Shown: positions 17,038 through 25,886, counted from the first letter of the stretch. The stretch: DNA of 61,012 nucleotides from Pelotomaculum propionicicum (GCF_004369225.1 NZ_QFFZ01000018.1:1-61012); one strand, 5' to 3'. The notes: a model not told the origin generated them from the letters alone. Translations and numbers: made by a program.

Positions 17038-17045
17038 TATCGCAG

Positions 17046-18002
17046 CTACTCCTTCCGCTCGTGCCTCAACAGTCCCGCGCAGGGGATAATCTCCACGCCG
17101 CGCCGCGCCAGTTCGTCAAGAAAAAGGTTTAAGCCCAGCGAGTCGCTGGCCATATGACCGGCGATGATCACATTGATATGGTTCTTTTCCGCTTCCTTGC
17201 GGTGCTTTTCTCCAATATGCATCACAATCAGCGTGCCCACACCGGCAGTTACCAGCCTGGCGTAGGCGTCTTCCGAGCCGCTGGTGCCGCCGGTCATGTC
17301 CACCATTACCTTGCCGGCCCTTCTTTCCTTACTCCCCAGCACGATGGTCGGCCCGGCGTTATACTGCACCGCTTCGGCGTATTCCGGGATCTCTTTTAAT
17401 GTTTTTATTACATCACCCAACGTCTCAGGCTTCCTTTCGTCCATCATGCTCTGAATAAAATCATTTACCAGGTTGTCGGCGGGCGTGTGCACGCACATGA
17501 TGGGAATGCCCAGGAGCCGCGCGGCGTCCACCGCCCGGTTGTGGTTTAAAGGCATCAGGGCCCACTTGACCTCACTGATCCGCGAGGCCATGATCCCTTC
17601 AGCCACGTTGATCGGAACACCAAACTTGGCCAACACGTCCTCCTGCAGACGCATGACCTGGTAGAGCGCGGACATGGCCTTGCCTTCCGGGTGGTGGGCC
17701 ATGATCAGGTCGATTTTCCGGCCGCGCTGCGAAATCCTGTCCGCCAGGAGCACCTCACCGGTTTCCATGTCCACTCCGGCCAACACCCTGGCAACCTCCT
17801 GTTCAGGATCTCCAAAGAGCACCCTGGTATCACCGTAAGGGTTGAACAACCGGTCCTGGTCGTATTCCTTCTTTTCATCTTCCTTCATTTCGTTATAGGA
17901 CTTATTTTCTTTTTCCAATAGTTTTTGCACCGCTTCAGGCGAGCGCGGGTCCTTGCTGATGCCCTTTTCTATAGCCAGCTGGTATATCTCCTTTATTTTC
18001 AT
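17046..18002 (-). CDS. NIF3-like (NGG1p-interacting factor 3) protein
   Basis: 318 residues from the ATG at 18002, which has AAAGGGG 8 nt upstream; a GTG 18 nt further out is less likely. The dinuclear-metal pattern of NIF3/YqfO is visible: AHHPEGKA in the first half and IIAGHMASDS near the C-terminus. The N-terminal 80 residues are a charged helical extension seen in clostridial members. Function is uncertain in all organisms; GTP cyclohydrolase-like or metal-chaperone roles have been proposed. Probable operon with the U32 gene. Confidence 0.82.
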   Translation of the reverse strand: MKIKEIYQLAIEKGISKDPRSPEAVQKLLEKENKSYNEMKEDEKKEYDQDRLFNPYGDTRVLFGDPEQEVARVLAGVDMETGEVLLADRISQRGRKIDLIMAHHPEGKAMSALYQVMRLQEDVLAKFGVPINVAEGIMASRISEVKWALMPLNHNRAVDAARLLGIPIMCVHTPADNLVNDFIQSMMDERKPETLGDVIKTLKEIPEYAEAVQYNAGPTIVLGSKERRAGKVMVDMTGGTSGSEDAYARLVTAGVGTLIVMHIGEKHRKEAEKNHINVIIAGHMASDSLGLNLFLDELARRGVEIIPCAGLLRHERKE

Positions 18003-18065
18003 TGCTAAGCCCCTTTCCACGTAATAAGTATGTTTTTCGGTATGTTGTGCGATTGTCTAAAAAGA

Positions 18066-18177
18066 TGTAGGTTCGGATTTACCCGAACTCTCCAGTGGGG
18101 ACATTCCTCGTCAGTAAAAGGAATACCTGAAATTGAGGAGTGTCCCCTGACCTTAGCCGACTAAAGTCGCACCTACA
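18066..18177. repeat. Three-way-junction palindromic repeat with a nested second repeat
   Basis: Outer element: TGTAGGTTCGGATT...CCGAAC at the left and GCCGACTAAAGTCGC..CCTACA at the right, so the ends TGTAGG/CCTACA pair. Nested in it at 18097-18147 is a second inverted repeat, GGGGACATTCCTC with GAGGAGTGTCCCC. The outer family recurs intact, without the nested insert, at 58818-58867. It lies in the gap between the glycosylase and the NIF3-like gene and encodes nothing. Confidence 0.65.
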
Positions 18178-18213
18178 ATTTCTCATTTCTCACTTCTCAC
18201 GTCCCACTTCCCA
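18178..18213. repeat. TTCTCAC-word simple repeat
   Basis: Repeated words TTTCTCA, TTCTCAC, GTCCCAC, TTCCCAC directly after the three-way-junction repeat; a similar string (CCCACGTCTCACTTCTCA) follows the sister copy at 58991-59008. Confidence 0.4.
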
Positions 18214-18828
18214 CTACTTGCGGGAGATGTAGGGGTTGCCCTGGAGGTAGAAGCGCAGCGGGAGCTGGCCGCCCTCCTTGATGCCGATGCGGGTGGTGGT
18301 GACGATCCTTTCGCGGGGGCTGCCGCCCTCGCATACATACAGAGTGCCCCCGGTTAGGTCGGCGCCGTTGTGCTGGCGGGTGATACCCATGGCCTGTACC
18401 AGTTTGGCCGGGCCGCCGCACAATTCCGCCATTCTCTCCCGCCCCCGCCTGGCGCGCATCAGCGGCAGCCCCGCCAGTGGTTCAAGCGCGCGGACCAGCA
18501 CGGCTTCCCCCACTCCTTCGGCGGCGGTGACCGCGTTGAAGCAGTAATACATCCCGTAAATAAAATAAACATAAGCATGGCCCGGCGGGCCGAACATAAC
18601 CCTGTTGCGGGGGGTCATGCCGCGTGAGGCGTGGCAGGCGGGATCGCCCTGCAGGTACGCCTCAGTCTCCACGATCCGGCCGGCGCAAATCCCTTCAGGC
18701 CGGTCGCTGACCAGGATGTTGCCCAGCAGTTCCCTGGCCACAGTCACAGTGTCCCTGGCATAAAAAGAGCGGGGCAGGACCTTTTTCCCGCCGTCGAGAA
18801 TTTTTTGCAGCGGCAGTTCTTCCGGCAA
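18214..18828 (-). CDS. 3-methyladenine DNA glycosylase (AAG/MPG family)
   Basis: 204 residues with the MPG fold: the catalytic-site segment [32 protein letters not shown], and [14 protein letters not shown]. It excises alkylated purines to start base-excision repair. The start is TTG at 18828; AGGTG lies 9 nt upstream, inside the end of polX, and the gap to polX is only 17 nt, so translational coupling with the repair polymerase is likely. The start is less certain than the frame. Confidence 0.9.
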   Translation of the reverse strand: MPEELPLQKILDGGKKVLPRSFYARDTVTVARELLGNILVSDRPEGICAGRIVETEAYLQGDPACHASRGMTPRNRVMFGPPGHAYVYFIYGMYYCFNAVTAAEGVGEAVLVRALEPLAGLPLMRARRGRERMAELCGGPAKLVQAMGITRQHNGADLTGGTLYVCEGGSPRERIVTTTRIGIKEGGQLPLRFYLQGNPYISRK

Positions 18829-18845
18829 ACCCTAAAACACCTGCT

Positions 18846-20549
18846 TTACCTGTTCCTTAAGAATTTAACCAGTTTTTCCACCGGCATGGTATTGACCACA
18901 TCATCCGGCTCGAGCCAGGCCCGCCGCGCCACTGAAACACCGTAGACCATTTCCTCCATTCTTTTCAGGTCGTGGGCGTCGGTGTTCACAGCCATCTTTA
19001 TCCCCAACTCCCTGGCCCTGGCGGCGTTCTGGTCGTTTAAATCCAGGCGGTCCGGTGAAGAATTTATCTCTAATATAGTACCACAGCTGGCAGCCGCTTC
19101 CAACACCCTCTCCACGTCAACGGCGTACGCTTCCCGGTGGGCGATCAGCCTGCCGGTCAGGTGCCCGATAATATCAACATTTTTATTCTCCACAGCTGAT
19201 ATAATCCGGGCGGTCATGGTTTCCCGGTCCTGCTTGAAAGCGCTGTGCACGGAGGCCACCACCAGGTCCGCCTCCTTCAGAATCTCATCAGGGCAGTCCA
19301 GGCCGCCTTTGGGCAGGATATCAACCTCGATCCCGGTAAGCAATTGGATATCGTCCATTTTCTCGTTGAGCGACCTGATCTGCCGGTGCTGCTCTTTGAG
19401 CCTCTCCAGAGAGAGCCCCCTGGCTATTTTAAGCGACTGGGAGTGGTCTGTCAGGGCGATATATTCGTAACCCTTTTCCCTGGCGCGGGCAGCCACCTGC
19501 TCGATGGTGCAGACCCCGTCGCTCCAGGTGGTGTGCATGTGCAGGTCGCCTTTGATATCACCCAGCTCCACCAGGCGCGGCAGCCTGTCTGCCAGAGCAG
19601 CCTCCACCTCACCCCGGTCCTCCCTCAGCTCGGGAGGTATAAACGGCAAACCCAGCCGGGCATAAATCTCCCGCTCGTTACTGAAAAACTCACTTGACGG
19701 CAGAGCTGACGGGTCAAAATTAATCCCGGCCGCCGCCGGCAAGGACGCCAGCCGCTGGAGGTGCGCACGGCTGCCGGTGTTTAAGAATAAGGCCAGGGCA
19801 AACTGGTTTTCCGGCACCACCTGCAGGTCCACCTCTATACCCCAATGGACCTGCAGGCGGACCCTGTTCTCGTTAACTTCAAGCACTTCTGATACCAGAG
19901 GGCAGCCCGCTGCCGCCTCAATCACCCGGCGAGGGTCCGCTGCCGCCACCACCAGGTCGACGTCGCCGGCTGACTCCCGCCAGCGGCGCACGCTCCCCCC
20001 GGCGTCGACCCCGGCCACACCCGGCAGCTTCTTTATAAATGAAGTGAATTCTCCGGCCAAATCCCTGGCTGTAACCAGCAACACGCGTTCGCGCCTGTCT
20101 TCCCGCATCTCAATATATTTGATTATGTCCTTTTCAACTTTGCCGCCCATGCCGGGCAGCCCCCTCACCCGGCCCTGTTTCGCCGCACCCAACAGTTCGT
20201 CAAGGCTGGAAATCCCCAGGCTTGACAGGAGCAGGCCGGCCCTTTTGGGGCCAATGCCGGGCAGGGACATGATCTCCAGGATACCAGGGGGGATCTCTTT
20301 TAAAAGCTCCTCCATTTTTTTCAGGCGGCCGGTGGCAAGAAGCTCCTCGATTTTGGCGGCGATGTTCTTGCCGATGCCGGGTATTTTGGCCAGCCCCCCT
20401 CTCCGCCGGATCTCTTCCAGCGGCTCGTCCAGGCCGGCCAGGATCTTGCAGGCGTTCCTGTAAGCGCGGATCTTAAAAAAATCCTCCCCTTTGAACTCCA
20501 GTAAATCTGCCAGCTCATGAAAAACCCAGGCCACTTCCTCGTTTTTCAT
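18846..20549 (-). CDS. polX: DNA polymerase/3'-5' exonuclease PolX
   Basis: 567 residues. N-terminal helix-hairpin-helix repeats (KIPGIGKNIAAKIEE, LPGIGPKRAGLL, LPGMGGKVEKDI), an X-family nucleotidyltransferase with GGSVRRWRESAGDVDLV (near residue 185), and a C-terminal PHP domain beginning GDLHMHTTWSDG (near residue 335) that supplies the manganese-dependent exonuclease and AP-endonuclease activities. Typical length. It repairs gaps in base-excision repair, which fits its coupling to the alkyl-adenine glycosylase gene. Confidence 0.96.
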   Translation of the reverse strand: MKNEEVAWVFHELADLLEFKGEDFFKIRAYRNACKILAGLDEPLEEIRRRGGLAKIPGIGKNIAAKIEELLATGRLKKMEELLKEIPPGILEIMSLPGIGPKRAGLLLSSLGISSLDELLGAAKQGRVRGLPGMGGKVEKDIIKYIEMREDRRERVLLVTARDLAGEFTSFIKKLPGVAGVDAGGSVRRWRESAGDVDLVVAAADPRRVIEAAAGCPLVSEVLEVNENRVRLQVHWGIEVDLQVVPENQFALALFLNTGSRAHLQRLASLPAAAGINFDPSALPSSEFFSNEREIYARLGLPFIPPELREDRGEVEAALADRLPRLVELGDIKGDLHMHTTWSDGVCTIEQVAARAREKGYEYIALTDHSQSLKIARGLSLERLKEQHRQIRSLNEKMDDIQLLTGIEVDILPKGGLDCPDEILKEADLVVASVHSAFKQDRETMTARIISAVENKNVDIIGHLTGRLIAHREAYAVDVERVLEAAASCGTILEINSSPDRLDLNDQNAARARELGIKMAVNTDAHDLKRMEEMVYGVSVARRAWLEPDDVVNTMPVEKLVKFLRNR

Positions 20550-20640
20550 CCCAGTTAACAGCCCCTTAAACTAATATTCCCCGAAATACTGGGGAGTAGT
20601 TAATCTCTGAATAGAACATAACCATAAACCATACACACTA

Positions 20641-20672
20641 AAGAACTCATGAACTTTCATTCATGAGTTCTT
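20641..20672 (-). repeat. Perfect inverted repeat over the zapA stop codon
   Basis: AAGAACTCATGA and TCATGAGTTCTT form a 12-bp perfect stem with an 8-nt loop; the zapA TGA lies in the stem. A T-run follows on the plus strand only, so as a zapA terminator it would be weak. Confidence 0.55.
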
Positions 20673-20936
20673 TTTGCTATCCTTTTTTTCGGGCTCCAGC
20701 ATTCTGATCAGGTTTTCATGTTCTTCCTGCAGCTTTTTCAACTCGTCCGCAATGTTCAAGGCGGCCAGTACCGCTGTCTGGGACTTTGACAACCGGGTGT
20801 TGCGGTCAGCCAGCTGTTTCATTTTACGGTTGACGAACTGGGCCAGCGCTATCAACTCTTCCCTGGTGCCATCCCCTTTCAGGGTGTAGTATTCACCAAA
20901 GATCTCAACCTCCACCCGTACTAACTGCTCATCCAT
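20661..20936 (-). CDS. zapA: Cell division protein ZapA
   Basis: 91 residues: N-terminal beta-strands with the VEIFGEYYTLKGD motif, then a long coiled coil (ELIALAQFVNRKMKQLA...). ZapA cross-links FtsZ filaments at the division site. ATG with CTGGAGGG upstream. In Bacillus zapA lies between pheT and polX; here polX follows but pheT is about 29 kb away across the accessory island. Confidence 0.93.
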   Translation of the reverse strand: MDEQLVRVEVEIFGEYYTLKGDGTREELIALAQFVNRKMKQLADRNTRLSKSQTAVLAALNIADELKKLQEEHENLIRMLEPEKKDSKKNS

Positions 20937-21108
20937 AAAAACCCTCCAGGTTTAAAGAGTGTAATTACATTTCGTCATTTTTCTTATTTTTCCTGCGCTG
21001 GAACCAAAAATTTCTTTAGTCACGGTAAAATACCAGCGCCGTGTGCAGGATTTCCCGACCCCTTCAAAGAATCTGAGCAACAAAATATTAAAAAGAGAGG
21101 TGCTTAGC

Positions 21109-21885
21109 ATGCTGGATTTTCTTAGCTCTTCAAGCTTGTTCTTGTTTCTGCTGCTTGTACTTATTATCATTGCCCTGCCTACATCTCTCAGAGTCATCAA
21201 CCAGTACCAGCGGGCTGTCTTGCTGCGCTTCGGGCGTTTTATCAAAGTTTTGGAACCAGGCCTCAGGTTTATCCTCCCCTTCGGCATCGACCGCACCCTT
21301 TATGTCGATTTGCGGGTAGCTACCATTGACGTTTCGGGACAGGATATCATCACCAAAGACAACGTGCCTGTTTCCATCAACGCTGTTGTTTACTTTCAGG
21401 TCTCCAACCCGGAAATGGCGGTCTTGAACGTGGAAAACTTCCGCCAGGCGACCACGCTTTTGGCGCAGACCCTGCTGCGCTCCGTCCTAGGCTCTCACGA
21501 ACTGGACGACATGCTGTCTGAAAGAGAAAAACTCAGCAAAGTGTTAAAAGAGGAGTTGGACAAATCAACCGAGTCCTGGGGAGTCCGGGTGGTTACCGTT
21601 GAAATTAAATCGGTCGACCTGCCGGAGGGTATGAAGCGGGCTATGGCCAAACAGGCTGAAGCGGAGCGGGAGCGCCGGGCCAAGGTGATATCCGCCGAAG
21701 GCGAATACCAGGCCTCCCAGAGGATTTTTGAAGCGGCCTCGGTGATCAGCCAGAACTCTTCCGGCCTGATGCTGCGTATGCTGCAGACACTCACCGAAAT
21801 CTCGGTGGAAAAGAACAGCACCATCATCTTCCCGCTGCCTATGGAGATCATGGAGTTTTTTAAAGGCAGAGCGGAGCATAAATAA
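21109..21885 (+). CDS. Slipin/stomatin-like SPFH (band 7) membrane protein
   Basis: 258 residues from the ATG at 21109, which has AGAGAGGTG upstream; an upstream in-frame ATG lacks one. A single N-terminal membrane anchor (about residues 8-28) is followed by a band-7 domain (INQYQRAVLLRFGRF, RTLYVDLRVATIDVSGQD) and a helical EA-rich stretch (MAKQAEAERERRAKVISAEGE). Such proteins oligomerise at the membrane; many pair with an NfeD protein, which is not present here. It is the last intact backbone-type gene before the mobile elements. Confidence 0.9.
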   Translation: MLDFLSSSSLFLFLLLVLIIIALPTSLRVINQYQRAVLLRFGRFIKVLEPGLRFILPFGIDRTLYVDLRVATIDVSGQDIITKDNVPVSINAVVYFQVSNPEMAVLNVENFRQATTLLAQTLLRSVLGSHELDDMLSEREKLSKVLKEELDKSTESWGVRVVTVEIKSVDLPEGMKRAMAKQAEAERERRAKVISAEGEYQASQRIFEAASVISQNSSGLMLRMLQTLTEISVEKNSTIIFPLPMEIMEFFKGRAEHK

Positions 21886-21946
21886 AGTCTTAAAGAAATC
21901 TCTGCAAAAATAAGTCTACTCCACTATCACATAAACAAATCAGGAT

Positions 21947-23553
21947 CACTAGCGTTGCATTTAAAAACCACTCAAAAGTCAAAGCTTAAATATGCTCAAA
22001 ATCGTTAATATTTATTTAAATTAAGTTAATTACCATAAATATCATGGCTTTTCATTAAAAAACTCCTTATAATAGAGTTATAGCAGGTAGTCCTGTCCAT
22101 AGTCTCTAAAATAAGGAGCAAACCATGGATAAGGATACCACTAAATCCACATTTAATGAAGTACTAAATCAATTTCCTTATGAAAAATTTTGTTCAATGA
22201 TTAAAGAATTCGGTGCAGACAGGTACATCAAGAAATTATTTACAATCAAAATGCTTTATCTCATGTTCATTGCTCAGATCAGCCAAACTGAATCAATAAG
22301 AGAGTTGGCTGGCAATGTAAAAAATAATATTGACCTGCAAGATGCTCTAAAGCTTGACTCAATCAGTGCTTCCCAGTTATCCAGGCGCCTTAAAGAAACC
22401 AGCAGTTCATTCTGGGGATCCGTGTTTACCGACGTAGCAAAAGTTGTAATACAAAAAACTACCAACCATTTAAGCTCTACCCCTAATGTAGACCGTGTCC
22501 ATATAATTGATGCCAGTACCGTCACCCTTTGCCTTAACAGTTATTTATGGGCCGATTATCGCAAAACAAAAGCAGGTGTGAAACTTCATCAATGCCTGGT
22601 GTATCAAAACGGTTACTCTTATCCGGAAAAAGCCATTCTTACCACTGCCAAAAAATCGGATAAATCACAGTTGGATGAATTGCTTACAACAGACCCCAAC
22701 GCACTTTACGTATTTGACCGTGGCTATGTGGACTATAAAAAATGGGATGATTATTGCGATGCCGGCATACGTTTTGTCACCCGGATAAAGGACAATTTTA
22801 TTACTAATGTCATTGATAATAAACCGGTGGACGGCACTAATATGACGGAAAGCACAGTAATACTCGGTGACCCTAAAACAACAATCATGCGGCATCAATT
22901 AAGACTTATCCACACTGTGGATACCACGGGCACGCCGGTGGTTATTCTGACCAATGACTTTAAGATGAGCGCCCTTGAGATTTCTGAGATCTATCGCAGC
23001 AGGTGGAAAATCGAACTGTTTTTTAAATGGATAAAGCAACATTTAAAAGTAAAGAAATTCTATGGCCGAAGTGCCAACGCTGTATACAGCCAGATCTGGC
23101 TGGCGCTAATCACCTACTGCTTATTGCTGTTGACTAAGGTTAATTTAAAGACAAAAAAATCTTTGCTGGATATCAAGAGGCTGTTAAAAGATAACTTATT
23201 CAAACCCTTTAACGTTTTTCTTGATCTTTTAAAAAGGAATACCACCAAGACATCCCGTGACAGGAAAAAGAAAGATTACAACCGGGAATTTGAACAGTTA
23301 TTAAAGCAAATTGAGTCCGGAACCAGCAATTTTCTAGATACCTTTGATGTACAGCTGAACTATTTGTAGAAATACGCTAAAAGACATATACGCTAAAATG
23401 TGGATACAGGATTACCTTTATAGTGTCGCTGCTGTTTTGAACTATTTAGAAATTAACCTTGGTCAGAATATTCTGTTAAGTATCATATTGGAACATATGT
23501 TTCCCCGGTTTTGGGTCTTGACTTTTTAAATCTAGTTTTATGCAACACTACTG
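21947..23553 (+). mobile_element. IS4-family insertion sequence
   Basis: About 1.6 kb. Left end CACTAGCGTTGCAT (21947-21960) and right end ATGCAACACTACTG (23540-23553) are imperfect inverted repeats, with a further AAAAGTCAA match inside. One transposase gene with an intact DDE core fills it. I find no matching target-site duplication in the flanks. Confidence 0.8.
22125..23369 (+). CDS. IS4-family DDE transposase
   Basis: 414 residues with an N-terminal DUF4372-like region (ISQTESIRELA), first Asp in HIIDASTVTLCL, second in YVFDRGYVDYKKWDDY, and the diagnostic Y-(2)-R-(3)-E-(6)-K motif in YRSRWKIELFFKWIK. Length and motifs look intact, so it may be active. ATG preceded by AAGGAG. Confidence 0.93.
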   Translation: MDKDTTKSTFNEVLNQFPYEKFCSMIKEFGADRYIKKLFTIKMLYLMFIAQISQTESIRELAGNVKNNIDLQDALKLDSISASQLSRRLKETSSSFWGSVFTDVAKVVIQKTTNHLSSTPNVDRVHIIDASTVTLCLNSYLWADYRKTKAGVKLHQCLVYQNGYSYPEKAILTTAKKSDKSQLDELLTTDPNALYVFDRGYVDYKKWDDYCDAGIRFVTRIKDNFITNVIDNKPVDGTNMTESTVILGDPKTTIMRHQLRLIHTVDTTGTPVVILTNDFKMSALEISEIYRSRWKIELFFKWIKQHLKVKKFYGRSANAVYSQIWLALITYCLLLLTKVNLKTKKSLLDIKRLLKDNLFKPFNVFLDLLKRNTTKTSRDRKKKDYNREFEQLLKQIESGTSNFLDTFDVQLNYL

Positions 23554-23791
23554 CGCGGCACTCCTATTTTGAGTTTTTTTACTCGAGTTTTCCGGCTCGA
23601 AAGATGAAAAATGAGCTGGAAATTTCAAGCTTAAAGGACTTTACTGGGTTTTTCCTTCCAGACAACATATCATCCAACTCGTAGTGAAGATCTTAATTAG
23701 GAAATCCTCGAAGAGGAAGTCCGATGTGACGAAAAGTATGTCCTCCGAAATTGCCAGCTTGATACCAACGAGGTTGCCCTGTGGTACGGGG

Positions 23792-23938
23792 CAGCTTGTC
23801 CAGAAAATCGGAGTATGACACCTCGTTCTTGCTCGCTTCCTGGAGCAGCATTTCGAGTTGCTGGCCGGTACGGTTCAGTTTTAACAGCTTGAGGTTTTCC
23901 TGAATTCTGAGGAGCTGCGGGTTATCCAACGAGAGCAC
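23792..23938 (-). pseudogene. istB fragment (IS21 helper ATPase, N-terminus only)
   Basis: About 49 residues beginning MLSLDNPQLLRIQENLKLLK and reaching SYSDFLDKL match the N-terminal helical domain of IstB. The frame then runs into unrelated sequence and stops at 23693; the AAA+ ATPase domain with its Walker motifs is missing. It overlaps the istA remnant by 17 nt, the normal IS21 gene arrangement. Confidence 0.7.
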
Positions 23939-24248
23939 CTCCTTTGGTCAGCAAGGCGTAGACATCCAGACTTCTGACCTCGACCTCGGGCAGAGAAACT
24001 GTCTTCTTTGTGACATCATTTTTATTTGACAAGCCCCGGTAGTGCTCCATGTTCATAACCACTTGGTGCTTCCTTTCTGCCTTGCGGTGGGTGGCAATAA
24101 GCACGCCTTGATGGTAGATAGATATCAGGTCACCACGCTCCTGCAGCTCCACAGTCTGATGCACATACCTCCAGGGCACCGAGTAACGGTTGGATGCATA
24201 GGAAACTAGGCAGTCGGTGGCCACCCTGCGCATCTGCCATACTTGCAA
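23922..24248 (-). pseudogene. istA fragment (IS21 transposase, C-terminus only)
   Basis: About 100 residues corresponding to the C-terminal end of IstA, including RRVATDCLVSYASNRYSVPW, the beta-barrel segment and IATHRKAERKH. The helix-turn-helix and DDE catalytic core are absent. With the istB fragment it is a dead IS21 remnant truncated on both sides. Confidence 0.7.
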
Positions 24249-24443
24249 AACATATGGCGACCTGCTGGTATGGGGCCGGAGATTTTCCCGCTGGAAGCGC
24301 GCCGCCGGCTGCTCGTGGGTAGTGCCGTGGAGCCGCTGGAGATTATGGAGTTTTTTTAGGCTAAAACTACAGAAATCATACGGATCTACACTACAGGACA
24401 GGAAAGAATAAAGTCTGATTATACAATAGACAACAAGAAAAGT
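24249..24443. other. Gap between the IS21 remnant and the DUF1616 gene
   Basis: No gene supported. The plus-strand stretch 24340-24359 would translate to VEPLEIMEFF followed by a stop, echoing the LPMEIMEFF end of the slipin at 21109-21885; this could be a scrap of a related gene or chance. Confidence 0.3.
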
Positions 24444-25298
24444 TTATTTATGGACAGTTATCCAGAGATGTAAAGAACGATAGGGTTCAAGATCACCTTC
24501 CCGGAAAAGCAAAAACTCAACTTTCAAATTTTCATACGGCTGTTGGGCAGAGAATTTTACATTATCTTCCCACTTTTGATCATTTTCCAGGGTAATAGGC
24601 CCAATATTTGATTTTATGTAATCGCCCATTTTTACCTGGATGTAATAATCTACTGTACGGTGTTCATGATTTATAATACCCGTTAGGACATACTCTTCTT
24701 CCATAACAGCAAGTGATTGTGGATAGTTTTCAGCTTTTCCATTTTTCCCTAACATATAAAAGTCTGTATAATCTTCACCTGTATTAGGATTAGAAAAAAC
24801 ATAAAAAGTGAAACCGACGGTAAAGAGTAAGGCAAGTATCAAGAATCCTGAGAGCACTCTTTCAACTAAAGAAATCTTGCTTAATACATGCAAATTTAGA
24901 ACAGGAATGTATCTTTCTGTTTGGGGCAGCATATGTCTCCTGTATATTGCCAGGCATGATGCCAACAATATAAAAACAACCAGGGTAAAAAAAGTCGAAT
25001 TGACACTTATACCCCAACGAGTGTAATTAAGTCCAAATCCTAGTAATGTAACAACAACTATACTCAATCCACTACCAATAACTAATCGTACAAATAATCC
25101 CAAATCCTCTTTTTGCGGAAAAAGTATTATTGTTAATGTATAACCAGGAAAGAAAAGTATAAAAGGTAATCCCAGCAATATTCTGAGATTGCGTACCCAC
25201 CCATACTCCCCTAAGTAAATAAAAAAAGCAAAAATAATTGATACTATAATAACAAGTTGCAATTCATATTTAAAAATCAAAATTTTGTTAAGCGACAT
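24444..25298 (-). CDS. DUF1616 family membrane protein
   Basis: 284 residues. Four N-terminal membrane helices (about residues 13-33, 38-58, 70-92, 100-118), a basic cytoplasmic stretch, a fifth helix (about 147-168) and an extracellular beta-rich domain (about 170-284). The PFILFFPGYTLTIILFP segment is the DUF1616 hallmark. Function unknown; members occur in archaeal and clostridial surface-polysaccharide regions, which fits this site. ATG with GGGAGGA at a rather long distance upstream. Confidence 0.75.
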   Translation of the reverse strand: MSLNKILIFKYELQLVIIVSIIFAFFIYLGEYGWVRNLRILLGLPFILFFPGYTLTIILFPQKEDLGLFVRLVIGSGLSIVVVTLLGFGLNYTRWGISVNSTFFTLVVFILLASCLAIYRRHMLPQTERYIPVLNLHVLSKISLVERVLSGFLILALLFTVGFTFYVFSNPNTGEDYTDFYMLGKNGKAENYPQSLAVMEEEYVLTGIINHEHRTVDYYIQVKMGDYIKSNIGPITLENDQKWEDNVKFSAQQPYENLKVEFLLFREGDLEPYRSLHLWITVHK

Positions 25299-25440
25299 TT
25301 GTGGTAATAATATCCTCCCTTAAAGAAATCCTTTAACTAGATTTCGCCGCAATCATATGGTTACCTTCACTATATATTCTCATCCATGAAATAGTTTTAG
25401 AATTTAGCAATAAATAAATAATTTATATTTCATAAATCAG

Positions 25441-25473
25441 GACTAAAGTCACAGAAAAAACGGGACTTTAGTC
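25441..25473. repeat. Inverted repeat GACTAAAGTC/GACTTTAGTC
   Basis: A perfect 10-bp inverted repeat with a 13-nt spacer in the 590-bp non-coding stretch between the DUF1616 gene and the beta-helix gene. The core GACTAAAGTC also occurs in the repeat at 18066-18177. A T-rich tail (TCATTTT) follows on the plus strand, so it may act as a terminator. Confidence 0.45.
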
Positions 25474-25521
25474 TCATTTTCAAAATAAAAATATTAGTTA
25501 AAATAATATCAAATAAGCTCG

Positions 25522-25605
25522 TGAATAAAGGCAAACTCACCGAAAGGTGGGGACGCAAAGCCTACAGGCCTAAAGCTGTAAAGCAACGGTGGCTGGGTTG
25601 CCGGA
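25522..25605 (+). promoter_or_regulatory. Cyclic di-GMP-I (GEMM-I) riboswitch, first copy
   Basis: Carries the class I landmarks in order: closing stem GGCAA/TTGCC (25530-25534 with 25598-25602), hairpin CTCACC-GAAA-GGTGG with its GNRA tetraloop, the GGACGCAAAGCC core, the CCTAAAGC tetraloop-receptor side and GGTGGCTGGGTTGCC. It binds the second messenger c-di-GMP. A terminator with overlapping alternative pairings follows 50 nt downstream. Plus strand, upstream of the gene at 25887. Confidence 0.93.
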
Positions 25606-25651
25606 GTAAATACTTTTAAAGTAACTCTATAGTTGCTTTAAACTATCTTAC

Positions 25652-25685
25652 AAGCAACCTGCCTCAAAGGCAGGTTTATTATTTT
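25652..25685 (+). terminator. Terminator/expression platform of riboswitch 1
   Basis: AACCTGCC pairs with GGCAGGTT over a 5-nt loop and runs into TATTATTTT. The preceding GCAACC can pair instead with GGTTGC of the aptamer (25596-25601), and GTTGCTT (25633-25639) with AAGCAAC (25652-25658); both compete with the terminator stem, so termination should depend on ligand. Confidence 0.8.
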
Positions 25686-25704
25686 ACAAATGCATATCGA
25701 TTCT

Positions 25705-25790
25705 TGTCAAGGGCAAACTCACCGAAAGGTGGGGACGCAAAGCCTACAGGCCTAAAGCTGTAAAAGCTATGGCGGCTGGGTTGCCTGGAG
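25705..25790 (+). promoter_or_regulatory. Cyclic di-GMP-I (GEMM-I) riboswitch, second copy
   Basis: Begins with the same roughly 50 nt as copy 1 and ends GGCGGCTGGGTTGCC; closing stem GGCAA (25712-25716) with TTGCC (25781-25785). It follows the terminator of copy 1 in the same leader, so both aptamers with their own terminators are in series. Confidence 0.93.
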
Positions 25791-25819
25791 TTGTTTGTCT
25801 TGTTTCTGTTGGGACAAAA

Positions 25820-25848
25820 GGCAACCTGCTCAAAAGGCGGGTTTTTTT
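25820..25848 (+). terminator. Terminator/expression platform of riboswitch 2
   Basis: AACCTGC pairs with GCGGGTT and is followed by seven T. GGCAACC (25820-25826), which overlaps the stem, is a perfect complement of GGTTGCC in the aptamer (25779-25785). Confidence 0.85.
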
Positions 25849-25886
25849 AATCCGCTAAAAAATGCATTTTTTAGGAGGTTTGCCTT

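Noticed and set aside
24217-24411. Plus-strand frame that could extend a gene across the IS21 remnant
   Set aside because: Tryptophan- and arginine-rich nonsense-like translation, no ribosome site. The better frame hint (VEPLEIMEFF then stop) is too short to support a gene.
25530-25785. Two near-identical 50-nt direct repeats, possibly a short CRISPR array
   Set aside because: Only two units, spacing about 180 nt, and each unit has the full c-di-GMP-I aptamer layout with its own terminator.
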